In this document: one piece after another, positions 45,793-53,514 of the stretch
Numbering within the stretch: the stretch's first letter is position 1
Layout: each line of letters starts with the position of its first letter
Assembly: GCA_019510125.1 (NCBI GenBank)
Contig: JAEKKX010000013.1
Location: 62,001-126,000 of the forward strand
Direction of reading: 5' to 3'
Origin: Lysobacterales bacterium
Lineage (GTDB): Bacteria; Pseudomonadota; Gammaproteobacteria; Xanthomonadales; Xanthomonadaceae
Length of the DNA: 64,000 bases
Translations under genes and position numbers: made by a program
Notes under the pieces: model-generated
Told to the model about the DNA's origin: nothing
The model's database searches: none
Seen by the model: only the letters and a program-made list of their open reading frames with translations

Positions 45793-47547
45793 TCACGGCG
45801 CGGGTTCGGGCTCCGGCTCCGGTTCGGCTTCGGGTTCGCCGTCGGCCTCGGGTTCCGGCGTGCCCGCAGGCGCATCGCCGGCGCGGACGAAGTCCATGTC
45901 GACGCTGAAGCGGGCGAAGGCGCGCGCCATCGCGTCGCGCATCTCCGGCCGGATCTCGGGCGACTGCAGCATCGCCGCGGGGTCGCCGGCCTGGGTCAGG
46001 TGCAGGCCGTCGCCGTCGCAGTGGTAGGCGTGCCCGATCGATTGCGCGCCGGCTTCACGGGTTTCGACCGTCACGTGGCCCGGTGTGTGGAGCTCGTTGT
46101 GCAGCGTGATCCGGTTGTCGTGCCCGGTGTACGTCGTCAACAGCCGTCCGCCCACCGTGCGCCAGGTGAAATGGGTGTCGCCGCGCTTGGTCTGCCGCAG
46201 CCAGACGCCGTCGTGGGGCTCGGTGCGGGTGACCACGTCCTGGTAGGTGAGCGAGCCGGTATGGTCCGGGTTGAGCGCGAGCACGCGCGTGCCGGAAACG
46301 TAGCGCGGCGGCGCCGCGTTGCCGGTGGCGCTCTGCTCGAAGTAGCGGCGCAGCGAGGCTTCGGTTTCCTCCCAGCGGCCGGCCGGGCAGGCGCAAAGGC
46401 TGGTGGTCGCCGGCTGCGCGACGATGACGATGTCGCCCAGTTGGCGGGTGCGCGTCGTCGTCCACAGCGCGCGGTAACGCACCGGGCCGTCGCAGGTGGA
46501 CACCGTGGTCAGCGGCGGCCCCCAGGCGCCGCCCTCGGCCTTGCGCCAGAGGTGGCGCGCGTCGTCCGGCAACGGCGCGTGGGTGAGGGTGTAGACCTTG
46601 CCGCGATCGAAGGCGAACACCGCGTTGCCGATCGTGTACGGCGTGGAGGGCGGCATCCGCAGGCGATCGTCGCCGTGGATCGCGATCGTGCCGCCCAGCA
46701 CCGGCGTCGACGGCATCGCGCGACCGTCGGGCATGCGGATCCGGCGATCGAAGTAGGCCAGTGCGAAATCGCCCCACTGCGTCGCATCGATCGATTCGAT
46801 GCCGCGCGCCGAGGCGACGAAGTCGCGCACCGCCTGCGGGCCCTCGGCGTCGCCCAGCCACAGGTACCACGGCACCGCTTCGTAGCTCATCGCGTCCATG
46901 CCCATGCCGTTGATCTCGGCGTCGAAATTGGGGATGTAGCCGGGGCCCATGCCGGACTTCGCGAGGTAGGCGAAGTATTCCGCGCTGGCTTCGGTCAGCC
47001 AGCCTTCGTCGGGCATCCGCGCCCAGGTGGCGTACTGGATGCAGTGGAAGATTTCGTGCGACAGCACGAACACCAGGTCGTCGCCGCCGGCGCGGCGATT
47101 GAGCTTGTAGTAGCTCACCGGGCATTCGGGCACGCCGACGGAATGCGCCGCCGCGGTGTAGGCGCCCGCGTCGAAGCCGCCGTCGGGTCCGTCCTCCTGC
47201 GGCGAGGGATAGCTGGTGAACATCACCGTCACGTTGCCCAGCCGCATGTCGCCGCCCATCGCGTCCATCGCCGTGCCGACGGCGGCGGCGAGTTCGTGGA
47301 TGCGACCGGCCAAGGCCGGATTGCCGGTGATCGGCATGCCGTGCGGATGCACCGCGCGCAGCTTCGCGCTGCCGCCGCGCCAGACGATGTCGGCCGTCGT
47401 GATCGTGTCGCAGTCCTGCGGCGTCAGGCGATCGTCGAAATAGCCCGCATAGGTCGCGTCCGTGCACTGCCCGAAGTCGTCGGCCCGCGCCTGGCAGGCG
47501 AACAGACAGGCGCACATCCCCACCACCCACCATGCTGCGCGGATCAT
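45793..47547 (-). CDS. secreted HExxH protein, putative metallopeptidase
   Basis: A 584-residue exported protein that I do not recognise as a known subfamily. It has a signal peptide (about 1-22) starting at ATG 47547. A zincin-type HEIFH (164-168) follows hydrophobic LVFVLS, and a downstream WLTEASAEYFAYL gives a plausible third ligand Glu (about 187 or 190). The rest is a beta-rich region with Cys residues. The C-terminus is a Pro/Glu repeat tail (EPEADGEPEAEPEPEPEPAP). No partner is evident. A 640-nt gap separates it from cspA. Confidence 0.65.
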   Translation of the reverse strand: MIRAAWWVVGMCACLFACQARADDFGQCTDATYAGYFDDRLTPQDCDTITTADIVWRGGSAKLRAVHPHGMPITGNPALAGRIHELAAAVGTAMDAMGGDMRLGNVTVMFTSYPSPQEDGPDGGFDAGAYTAAAHSVGVPECPVSYYKLNRRAGGDDLVFVLSHEIFHCIQYATWARMPDEGWLTEASAEYFAYLAKSGMGPGYIPNFDAEINGMGMDAMSYEAVPWYLWLGDAEGPQAVRDFVASARGIESIDATQWGDFALAYFDRRIRMPDGRAMPSTPVLGGTIAIHGDDRLRMPPSTPYTIGNAVFAFDRGKVYTLTHAPLPDDARHLWRKAEGGAWGPPLTTVSTCDGPVRYRALWTTTRTRQLGDIVIVAQPATTSLCACPAGRWEETEASLRRYFEQSATGNAAPPRYVSGTRVLALNPDHTGSLTYQDVVTRTEPHDGVWLRQTKRGDTHFTWRTVGGRLLTTYTGHDNRITLHNELHTPGHVTVETREAGAQSIGHAYHCDGDGLHLTQAGDPAAMLQSPEIRPEMRDAMARAFARFSVDMDFVRAGDAPAGTPEPEADGEPEAEPEPEPEPAP

Positions 47548-48004
47548 CGCGGTGCCCCCGGCGTGTCGGTGGGCGGATTCTAGCGCCGGCGAGGTCCTCG
47601 TGGCGGTGGCCGCCGGCTGGCCTGCTTGCGAGGAAGGCCGCCTTGCCGACAAGTCGCCCGCGCTCCAGTTGCACGCCGCCGCCGGTTGGGACCTGTTCTT
47701 CCTCTGTCCGGAAAAGGCGCTCGCCGGCTTCGAGCGCGCCGCGGCGCACTGCAGCGCACCGCACCGCAGCGCGTGTGCCGCCTGAAACGCCGCGCTCGTG
47801 CGCCTCGAACGCGAGGCCGACGGCGACGGCGAAGCGGCGCTCGTGCGCCTTGAACGAGGGGCGGCGCTGGGCGACGACAAGTCGAGGTCGCGGCTGGAAA
47901 CCGAGCGCGATCGCGACCGGACTGCAGGCGCCGGGGGCGACGCGCCGGCCCCCGCCCCCGGGGGCGCACGACCGGCCCGGCTGACCGGGGAAGGGCCGCC
48001 CGAT
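47548..48004. other. intergenic GC-rich stretch with a duplicated segment
   Basis: This 457-nt stretch between the HExxH gene and the cspA promoter has open frames on both strands, but none has a ribosome site or family-like sequence. It contains a direct repeat: GCTCGTGCGCCTCGAACG (from about 47794) recurs with one base change about 45 nt later. I see no supported gene here. Confidence 0.4.
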
Positions 48005-48033
48005 TTGCTTTGCGCGCCCGTTGGCCCCATAGT
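48005..48033 (+). promoter_or_regulatory. candidate cspA promoter
   Basis: TTGCTT at 48005-48010 and CATAGT at 48028-48033 are spaced by 17 nt. A start near 48040 would give a leader of about 150 nt before cspA, the length typical for temperature-responsive cold-shock mRNA leaders. Confidence 0.5.
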
Positions 48034-48187
48034 AGCCCCCGCTGAATGTCAAGGGTCACCTTGGATCGTGGCCTGCCGCTGTAGATCAAGCTTCACCGCG
48101 CCTACGCCGTTTCGCTCGTTTCCTCCTTGCAGCCAGCCCCTGCCGCCCCGCGGCATCCACATCCCCTGACTCAAGAGAAAACAGAAC

Positions 48188-48397
48188 ATGTCCCAGAAAC
48201 AGACCGGCACCGTGAAGTGGTTCAACGACGCCAAGGGCTTCGGCTTCATCACCCCGGAAAGCGGCGCCGACCTCTTCGTGCACTTCCGCTCGATCCAGGG
48301 CTCGGGCTTCAAGACCCTCCAGGAAGGCCAGCGCGTGTCGTTCATCGCCACCCAGGGCCAGAAGGGCATGCAGGCCGACCAGGTCGAAGTGATCTGA
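48188..48397 (+). CDS. cold-shock protein (CspA family)
   Basis: A nucleic-acid chaperone of 69 residues, the normal length. It has the RNP1 motif KGFGFITP and RNP2 motif LFVHFRS, and starts [18 protein letters not shown] long leader precedes it (promoter at 48005-48033, start codon 48188). An intrinsic terminator at 48428-48450 ends the transcript. Which paralogue (CspA, CspD or other) cannot be told. Confidence 0.96.
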   Translation: MSQKQTGTVKWFNDAKGFGFITPESGADLFVHFRSIQGSGFKTLQEGQRVSFIATQGQKGMQADQVEVI

Positions 48398-48427
48398 TCC
48401 CGCTGCACCCGTCTCGCTGCACCCGGA

Positions 48428-48450
48428 AGCCCGGCCATCGGCCGGGTTTC
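48428..48450 (+). terminator. intrinsic terminator of cspA
   Basis: Stem CCCGGCC (48430-48436) pairs with GGCCGGG (48440-48446), with loop ATC, followed by TTT. It lies 31 nt after the cspA stop. The U-tract is short but placed correctly. Confidence 0.75.
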
Positions 48451-48542
48451 CTGCGTCTGGAGGCGCCAACGCCTCTCTCCCGCACCAACGCCTGCCGATC
48501 CCGCCGCCTTTGATACCCTGGCGACCAGCCGAGGGAGGGGAG

Positions 48543-49394
48543 ATGGCGTCGAATCCGGATTGGTCGCGTGAGGAAGTCGAGGCCTGCGTCGCCGACTACC
48601 TCGACATGCTGACGCTCGAACTGAACGGCCAGCGCTACAACAAGCGGGCGCACGCCCGCGCCCTCATGGCGCGCCTGAACCAGCGCAGCCTGCCATCGAT
48701 CGAATTCAAGCGCTGTAACATCAGCGCGGTGCTGATCGAACTCGGCTACCCGTACATCGGCGGCTACAAACGCCGCGACAACGTCCAGGCCATGCTGATC
48801 GACGCCGTGGAGGCGCGGCTTTCGGCCGACCAGCCCCTGCAGGACGCCGTGCTGGCCGCAGTGCAGCGACCCGCCATGCCGGTGGCGCCGTACGACGATC
48901 CGTGGGTGGCGCGCCCCGTGCCGGACAAGCGCATCGCCGATGAGGCAGCGGCGTATGCGCCACGCTTCTCCGCATCGCGTCGCGACTATCTCGCGCAGGA
49001 GGCGCGCAACCGCTCGCTCGGGCGCGCCGGCGAACTGTTCGTGCTCGAACTCGAAAGCCGCCGCCTGCATGCCGCGGGCAGGAAGCGCCTCGCCGATCGT
49101 GTCGAGCATGTCGCCTCCACGCAGGGCGACGGTCTCGGCTACGACGTGCATTCCTTCGAGGAAAGCGGCAAGCCGCGCCTGATCGAAGTGAAGACCACGG
49201 CGTTCGGAGAGCAGACGCCGTTCTACGTTACCCGCAACGAAGTGGCCCGCTCCGAACGCGACGCCGACGTCTATCACCTCTACCGCCTGTTCGACTTTCG
49301 CGCACGACCGCGCCTGTTCTCGATCGACGGCCGCATCGACCAGTGGTGCCGGCTGGATCCGGCGACGTATCTCGCAACCTTGTCGGCGCGCTGA
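48543..49394 (+). CDS. DUF3883 domain protein, putative nuclease fold
   Basis: A 283-residue cytoplasmic protein with DUF3883-like features. The N-terminal helical segment (WSREEVEACVADYLDMLTLELNGQRYNKRAH) is followed by a middle linker and a C-terminal domain. That domain has GLGYDVHSFEESGKPRLIEVKTTAFGE, which matches the PD-(D/E)xK nuclease pattern (Asp then GLU-x-Lys), and ends with DVYHLYRLFDF. The start ATG 48543 is preceded by a very strong GGGAGGGGAG site. DUF3883 proteins occur in defence and recombination contexts, but no partner is adjacent here. Confidence 0.75.
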   Translation: MASNPDWSREEVEACVADYLDMLTLELNGQRYNKRAHARALMARLNQRSLPSIEFKRCNISAVLIELGYPYIGGYKRRDNVQAMLIDAVEARLSADQPLQDAVLAAVQRPAMPVAPYDDPWVARPVPDKRIADEAAAYAPRFSASRRDYLAQEARNRSLGRAGELFVLELESRRLHAAGRKRLADRVEHVASTQGDGLGYDVHSFEESGKPRLIEVKTTAFGEQTPFYVTRNEVARSERDADVYHLYRLFDFRARPRLFSIDGRIDQWCRLDPATYLATLSAR

Positions 49395-49444
49395 GCAGCG
49401 ACGCGTGCCCGGGCAGCGCTTCCCGTGCGAAGCCTCCGCGCGTG

Positions 49445-50551
49445 TTACCCGGCCTGCCGCCCCGCGGGCGTCAGGAACGCCTGCATGCGCGCCAGTTCCG
49501 CCTCGAGCCCGGTCCTGAAGGCGGGGTCGCGCGGGGCCTTGCCGGCGACGTAGCCGAAGTCGCTCGCGAGCGCGCCGTCGCGCAGCGACAGGTTGCCCCA
49601 GCCGATCACGCGGTCGCGCCACAGCAGCGGCAGCGCGTAGTAGCCGAGCTTGCGCCTCGGCGCGGGCGTGTAGGCCTCGAAGCGGTAGATCCAGCCCCAC
49701 AGCAGCTCGAAGCGGCGGCGGTCCCAGACGATCGGGTCGAACGGCGTCAGCAGCCGCACCGCGTCGTCGGGCGCCCAGCGCTTCGACGACGGCGTTTCGT
49801 CCGCCGGCCAATACCAGTCGACGCCGTCCACGCGCGCGGTGCCGAGACGCCGCTTCGCGTGCGCCAGTGCCGCCGCGCGCCGCGCCTCCCACTGCGGCAC
49901 GCCGCCGGCGAGGAAGCGCACGAGCTGCGCCAGGCTCGCGGCGGGCAACGGGGCGTACTTGCGCACGATCACGTCGACCAGGGCGTCCATGCGCGCGTCC
50001 GCGTCTTCGTCGCCGACCGGCGCGGCATCGCCTTCGCGCGGCGCATAGACGCGCGTGCCGCCGTCGCGCTGCGCCACGCGCAGCAGCCCGCGGTAGTGCA
50101 TGCCGTCCAGCAACTGCGTGCTTGCGTTCGACGACCCGCCGAACCAGTTGGTCACCTTGCCGTGCGCGAAATGCGCGTCCACCTCTCGCGGATGCGCGGT
50201 GCCGCGTTCGGCGATGAAGGCCAGCACCGCGCGCGCCTGCTTCCAGCGCGCGGGCGTCCACGCGGTCCGCTCGGCGCGCGGATGCATCAGCGCGTGGTGC
50301 GCACGCGGCAGGAACCCGTAGTTGACGAAGAAGTCCTCCTCGACCGGCAGCCGCGGATACCGTCGTTCGAGATCCCCGGCCCGATAATCCTTCACCCGAT
50401 GCCGCAGCGTCAGGTCCTGTGCCCGCGCCGGCGCCCGGATCGGATCCGCCTGCACGAATCCCAACCGCTCGATCGCCCGCATCAGCGTCGTCGGCTTGAA
50501 CAGCGTGCGCGCCACCGCATGGCGGCGCAGATGGTCGAGGGTGAGGGGCAT
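49445..50551 (-). CDS. YcaQ/AlkX-like winged-helix DNA glycosylase family protein
   Basis: A 368-residue member of the family containing YcaQ/AlkX, a crosslink-repair DNA glycosylase. Recognised features are LGFVQADPIRAPARAQDLTLRHR near the N-terminus (the QAD motif region), the winged-helix core with NYGFLPRAHHALMHPR, GGSSNASTQLLDGMHYRGLL, and the C-terminal LTPFDPIVWDRRRFELLWGWIYRFEAY. The reaction proposed from homology is removal of crosslinked or alkylated bases. It is alone, next to the REP-bearing stretch. Confidence 0.85.
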   Translation of the reverse strand: MPLTLDHLRRHAVARTLFKPTTLMRAIERLGFVQADPIRAPARAQDLTLRHRVKDYRAGDLERRYPRLPVEEDFFVNYGFLPRAHHALMHPRAERTAWTPARWKQARAVLAFIAERGTAHPREVDAHFAHGKVTNWFGGSSNASTQLLDGMHYRGLLRVAQRDGGTRVYAPREGDAAPVGDEDADARMDALVDVIVRKYAPLPAASLAQLVRFLAGGVPQWEARRAAALAHAKRRLGTARVDGVDWYWPADETPSSKRWAPDDAVRLLTPFDPIVWDRRRFELLWGWIYRFEAYTPAPRRKLGYYALPLLWRDRVIGWGNLSLRDGALASDFGYVAGKAPRDPAFRTGLEAELARMQAFLTPAGRQAG

Positions 50552-50689
50552 GGGGGAAGTCCGCGAATGGGGCGAGCGCGGGTCATCTTATCGTCGACGC
50601 GATCGCGCGCATGGCCGTCACCGTCATCGCGCATGCACCAGGCCGCATGCGCACCGCATCGCGATCGCGCACGACATCGCCATGCCTCC

Positions 50690-50721
50690 GTAGGGTGGCG
50701 GTGAGCGCAGCGAACCCCACC
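50690..50721 (+). repeat. REP-type unit, first copy
   Basis: A 32-nt unit starting GTAGGGTGGCGG and ending CCCCACC, internally able to fold through GGTGG/CCACC. An exact reverse-complement copy lies at 50806-50837. Similar elements are widespread in gammaproteobacterial genomes; its role as a REP is inferred. Confidence 0.7.
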
Positions 50722-50805
50722 GGAACGAAGCGTCGCCCGCACTGTGGACATCGCACCGACCATGCCCGGGGCTTCGCTGACGTCACCGATGCGGTCACGC
50801 CGGAT

Positions 50806-50837
50806 GGTGGGGTTCGCTGCGCTCACCGCCACCCTAC
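50806..50837 (-). repeat. REP-type unit, inverted second copy
   Basis: The exact reverse complement of the 32-nt unit at 50690-50721, separated by 84 nt (50722-50805). The pair forms a perfect inverted repeat of the kind called REPIN. The rest of 50552-51054 shows no supported gene. Confidence 0.7.
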
Positions 50838-51054
50838 GACGGCCTCCCGTGCCCTTTTTTGGTGCAACGCCGACGGTTTCAGGGCCAAGCGTGCCGCTTC
50901 GAGGGGCATCGATGCCGCCGGGCGTTCGGAGGAGCAGGGAAGGAGGGCATGGCGTCGAAAGCGGGCGCCATCCGCAGGCGGCGGCGGGTCGTCGGGGATC
51001 GCACGGGCGGCGGATTCGGTGCGGTTGACCGCCCGCAGGGGGTGCGTAGAGTCG

Positions 51055-51225
51055 ATGGCGGTGCTGAACACACCTCTCTCTAGGCGGCCAACCGCCCTCG
51101 TCAGTCAGGCGGTTTTTTGCGTCCACAGGATTCGTGTTGCCCGGATTCGAGCGACGCCTCTCTCCATGGCCGGGTGGCGCGCAGCCATACAACACCCGAA
51201 AGGGGAAAACTGCGGGCCGTCCTAG
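51055..51225 (+). CDS. leader peptide resembling phage Ash/Icd-like proteins
   Basis: A 56-residue frame (MAVLNTPLSRRPTALV..., then VHRIRVARIRATPLSMAG, and W). The segment RVARIRATPLSMAGW resembles the RISRIR...SMVGW core of P4-type Ash and Icd-like peptides. It runs straight through a terminator (51090-51118), a rare arrangement for an ordinary gene, and ends 67 nt before symE. It may be a regulatory leader and not encode a functional product. The family match is by eye. Confidence 0.4.
   Translation: MAVLNTPLSRRPTALVSQAVFCVHRIRVARIRATPLSMAGWRAAIQHPKGENCGPS
51060..51118 (+). promoter_or_regulatory. attenuator with competing hairpins upstream of symE
   Basis: The terminator is AACCGCC (51090-51096) paired with GGCGGTT (51108-51114), followed by TTTT. 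The alternative is GGCGG (51083-51087) paired with CCGCC (51092-51096), which removes the terminator's left arm. They exclude each other, the structure of an attenuator. A short hairpin GGTG-CTGAACA-CACC (51060-51074) precedes them. Confidence 0.55.
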
Positions 51226-51228
51226 AGC

Positions 51229-51267
51229 GGTGTTCAAGCACCCGGCCGCCCCTCTGAACAGGGGGCG
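51229..51267 (+). promoter_or_regulatory. two hairpins with complementary loops before symE
   Basis: Hairpin A, GGTG-TTCAAG-CACC (51229-51242), includes TGTTCA at 51231-51236. Hairpin B (51247-51252 pairing with 51262-51267, CGCCCC/GGGGCG) shows TGAACA (51255-51260) in its loop. TGAACA also forms the loop of the hairpin at 51060-51074. TGTTCA is complementary to both, allowing loop-loop or antisense pairing that could govern termination or symE translation. Confidence 0.45.
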
Positions 51268-51292
51268 CAATCGAACATCCTAGAAATCCGAC

Positions 51293-51508
51293 ATGTCCGC
51301 ACGTCCCCGCACGCCGCGCAAAGAGCGGCACCTCACCACCACCTACACCCATCGCGACTACTACGACGACGGCTTCTGGGTCAGGTCGCAAAGCTTCCCC
51401 GTCCTCCGCTTCGGTGGCGCCTGGCTCGCACAGGCCGGCTTCGCCATCGGCCAACGCGTCCGCGTGAAGGTCCACAAGCGCCGCATCGTCATCGAACCGG
51501 CGACGTAG
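51293..51508 (+). CDS. SymE-like toxin
   Basis: A 71-residue protein of the SymE family, type I toxin with an AbrB-like fold. It has PVLRFGGAWLAQAGFAIGQRVRVKVHKRRIVIEPAT, with the family's WLxxAGFxxGxxVxVxV pattern. The N-terminus is basic (MSARPRTPRKERHLTTTYTHRDYY). In E. coli symE is held down by a cis antisense RNA and SOS control. Here an unusual leader (51055-51267) precedes it instead; no antisense promoter was identified. Function as toxin is inferred from homology. Confidence 0.75.
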   Translation: MSARPRTPRKERHLTTTYTHRDYYDDGFWVRSQSFPVLRFGGAWLAQAGFAIGQRVRVKVHKRRIVIEPAT

Positions 51509-51548
51509 TCGCGCACGACGCCATCTCACGGGTTTCCGCTCCGTCCAC

Positions 51549-51571
51549 GGCGGGCCAAGGCCCGCCCTACG
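51549..51571 (+). repeat. REP-type element (first of inverted pair)
   Basis: GGCGGGCC-AA-GGCCCGCC (51549-51566) is a self-complementary hairpin followed by CTACG. With the element at 51584-51607 it forms an inverted pair whose facing 12-nt ends (GCCCGCCCTACG, CGTAGGGCGGGC) are perfect complements. It lies between symE and the methyltransferase. Confidence 0.65.
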
Positions 51572-51583
51572 TCCATCCTCGCT

Positions 51584-51607
51584 CGTAGGGCGGGCTCAAG
51601 CCCGCCT
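51584..51607 (-). repeat. REP-type element (second of inverted pair)
   Basis: CGTAG followed by GGCGGGCT-CA-AGCCCGCC, mirror of the element at 51549-51571. Just after it (51608 onward) base composition turns AT-richer, so this marks the left edge of the foreign segment. Confidence 0.65.
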
Positions 51608-51719
51608 TGTGAGTTGATTCCGCGAGGCTCTACCAAGCCCAATCGCTTCTCAGCATAATCATGCCTGCTTGGGTAAGGAGTTTTACCTAACCCATTGTTT
51701 TAACTGGATGAGGGACGCT

Positions 51720-52655
51720 ATGCCGACGGCCGTTTCGTTGTTCACGGGATGCGGGGGATCAGATGCCGGGTTGGTTGAGGCCGGCTTCGACATCCTCATG
51801 GCCAACGACATCCTGGCCTACGCTGCCGAGGTCTACAGGGCCAATTTGCCTGAGACTGACTATCGAGTCTGCAGCGTCGAGGATATTGAATCGTTTCCCA
51901 AAGCCGACCTGCTGGTGGGCTGCTACCCGTGCCAAGGCTACAGTCAAGGCGGCGCGCGTGAAGCTGGCAGAGACATCAACTATCTTTTCAGGGAATTCGG
52001 TCGCGCTTTGCGTGCGATCAAGCCGCGCGCATTCATCGTCGAGAACGTGTCGGGTTTGACGCGTGCGGACAACAAGGAATTATTCAATTGGCAGCTGCGC
52101 AATTTCCGATCTGCGGGATACAGAGTGTCATGGCAGTTGCTCAATGCGGCAGATTTTGGTGTCGCACAGGAGCGTCATCGAGTCATCATCGTGGGCGTTC
52201 GCAGTGATATCGGCGTGACATTCCAGTTTCCCAATCCTACTCATGGGCCGGAAGCCTCAAGGCCTTATATGACGATCAGGGATGCACTGAAGGGTCTGCC
52301 AGAATGGCCTGAAGGCGAATTCAATGCCGAGCCTTTCCATTGGTATTACATGTCTCGAAATCGACGTAGGGGCTGGGACGAAACTTCAAAGACAATTGTG
52401 AGTCGCGCGAGGCATATGCCTTTGCACCCTATGAGTCCGGAACTCGTATACAAAGGGCCTGATACTTACGAATTTTCCTCGATGCAGCCGGCGCGGCGCT
52501 TCAGTTATCGTGAAGCAGCGAGATTACAGGGTTTCACCAGAGATATCGACTTCCCGGATAGTTGTGGAATGTATACGCGCTATAAAGTCATAGGCAATGC
52601 GGTTCCGCCGCCGCTTTTTGCAGCTGTTGCCAAAGCTCTCCCAAGCATTTGGTAA
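51720..52655 (+). CDS. DNA (cytosine-5-)-methyltransferase
   Basis: A C5-cytosine methyltransferase of 311 residues, small but complete. It has motif I VSLFTGCGGSDAG (5-17), motif IV GCYPCQGYS with catalytic Cys71, motif VI VENV (107-110), motif VIII QERHR (150-154) and motif X VIGNAVPP (290-297). The variable region (about 200-255) is short, giving an unknown target. ATG 51720 is favoured over ATG 51708 because GAGG at 51710-51713 is placed correctly. AT-rich codons differ from flanking genes. It is convergent with the nuclease-like gene, 1 nt apart. Confidence 0.93.
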   Translation: MPTAVSLFTGCGGSDAGLVEAGFDILMANDILAYAAEVYRANLPETDYRVCSVEDIESFPKADLLVGCYPCQGYSQGGAREAGRDINYLFREFGRALRAIKPRAFIVENVSGLTRADNKELFNWQLRNFRSAGYRVSWQLLNAADFGVAQERHRVIIVGVRSDIGVTFQFPNPTHGPEASRPYMTIRDALKGLPEWPEGEFNAEPFHWYYMSRNRRRGWDETSKTIVSRARHMPLHPMSPELVYKGPDTYEFSSMQPARRFSYREAARLQGFTRDIDFPDSCGMYTRYKVIGNAVPPPLFAAVAKALPSIW

Positions 52656-52656
52656 G

Positions 52657-53514
52657 TCATACCAAATCAAGCCTTGCTGAAAGAAAATCTGAAAATATTT
52701 TTGGCGTCCCTACAGTCTGCATTGCGTTGGATTCTTTGGTAAGTCTTAAAATGCGAAGCCTATCAAGCAGTATTGTTGAGGCAACGTCCCCATCAAAAGC
52801 CCAGCGACCTTGGTTGTTGCGGAAGCAGATGGGAATACATATAACTTGCATCCATGGGTGGGTCGGTACTAGAAGCTTCTTGAGGCGATCTCCAGAAACT
52901 TCCGCCTGTTTAGACACCCAGTCTTCCCGTGAGCATGCGCATTGACTAAGGCTAGACGGTATGTTTTCTTGCTCATAATCGTCCAGTGGAATCCAAGAAA
53001 CTATATCTATACCTCCGTCGCCGGAATCCTTTGATCTGTACGATTTTGGTGATAGCTGTGGTCTTGCGCCTATGTCCTGCCCAAGCTTGTTAATTCTTTC
53101 CCATTTCTTTCCGGCGTATTCGGTCTCATTTTTCCCAAAGGGTTTTGTTTGAGCAGCCGGCCATATTTTCTTCAAGGCAAAAAGGCATAGCCTTTCGAAA
53201 GCATCGGTAAGTAGCATCCTGTCGGATTGACTTCGTACTGTGGGGAGATTGGCGCATAGCAAAATGAAAGCATAGAGGTTTTGATCGACTTCTAGGCTTT
53301 GCGGCGACTCAATTATGTTTCTGCTGGAGTTAATGCTAAAGGGATAGCTCTCTCCAAAAGCAGCTGATCTCCAACGAAGGTGAGAAAAGCAATCTTCCAA
53401 TTCTTCGGAGGATAAGTTGCCGCCATTATCTCTGACGTGATCGGCAATCGAATCTGAGCCAATAATTCGATCAGGTGTTAGAAGGCATTCACGAGGTGTC
53501 TCAATCTTCAGCAT
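52657..53514 (-). CDS. putative PD-(D/E)xK-type restriction nuclease
   Basis: A 285-residue protein that I do not know by name. Its C-terminal half has SGDGGIDIVSW (about 164-174) then SLSQCACSREDWVSKQAE (188-205). This fits the DGGIDVV...QCATGxxW pattern of PD-(D/E)xK endonuclease-like proteins, where a Gln-Cys replaces the usual Glu-x-Lys. The start was set at ATG 53514, overlapping the ParB-like gene by 14 nt; a longer frame would start at a TTG inside that gene. The adjacent methyltransferase and low GC suggest it is the cutting component. The nuclease role is inferred. Confidence 0.6.
   Translation of the reverse strand: MLKIETPRECLLTPDRIIGSDSIADHVRDNGGNLSSEELEDCFSHLRWRSAAFGESYPFSINSSRNIIESPQSLEVDQNLYAFILLCANLPTVRSQSDRMLLTDAFERLCLFALKKIWPAAQTKPFGKNETEYAGKKWERINKLGQDIGARPQLSPKSYRSKDSGDGGIDIVSWIPLDDYEQENIPSSLSQCACSREDWVSKQAEVSGDRLKKLLVPTHPWMQVICIPICFRNNQGRWAFDGDVASTILLDRLRILRLTKESNAMQTVGTPKIFSDFLSARLDLV

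Noticed and set aside
47462..47984. Overlapping small frames between the HExxH gene and cspA
   Set aside because: No ribosome site or conserved sequence type; repeats explain the open frames.
50690..50837. CRISPR array from the 32-nt repeat
   Set aside because: Only two copies, in opposite orientation with one 84-nt spacer, and no cas genes; the arrangement is REP-like.
51669..51719. Longer TTG start for the methyltransferase
   Set aside because: ATG 51720 has a well-placed GAGG and begins exactly at the family motif I; the TTG start adds residues with no family similarity.
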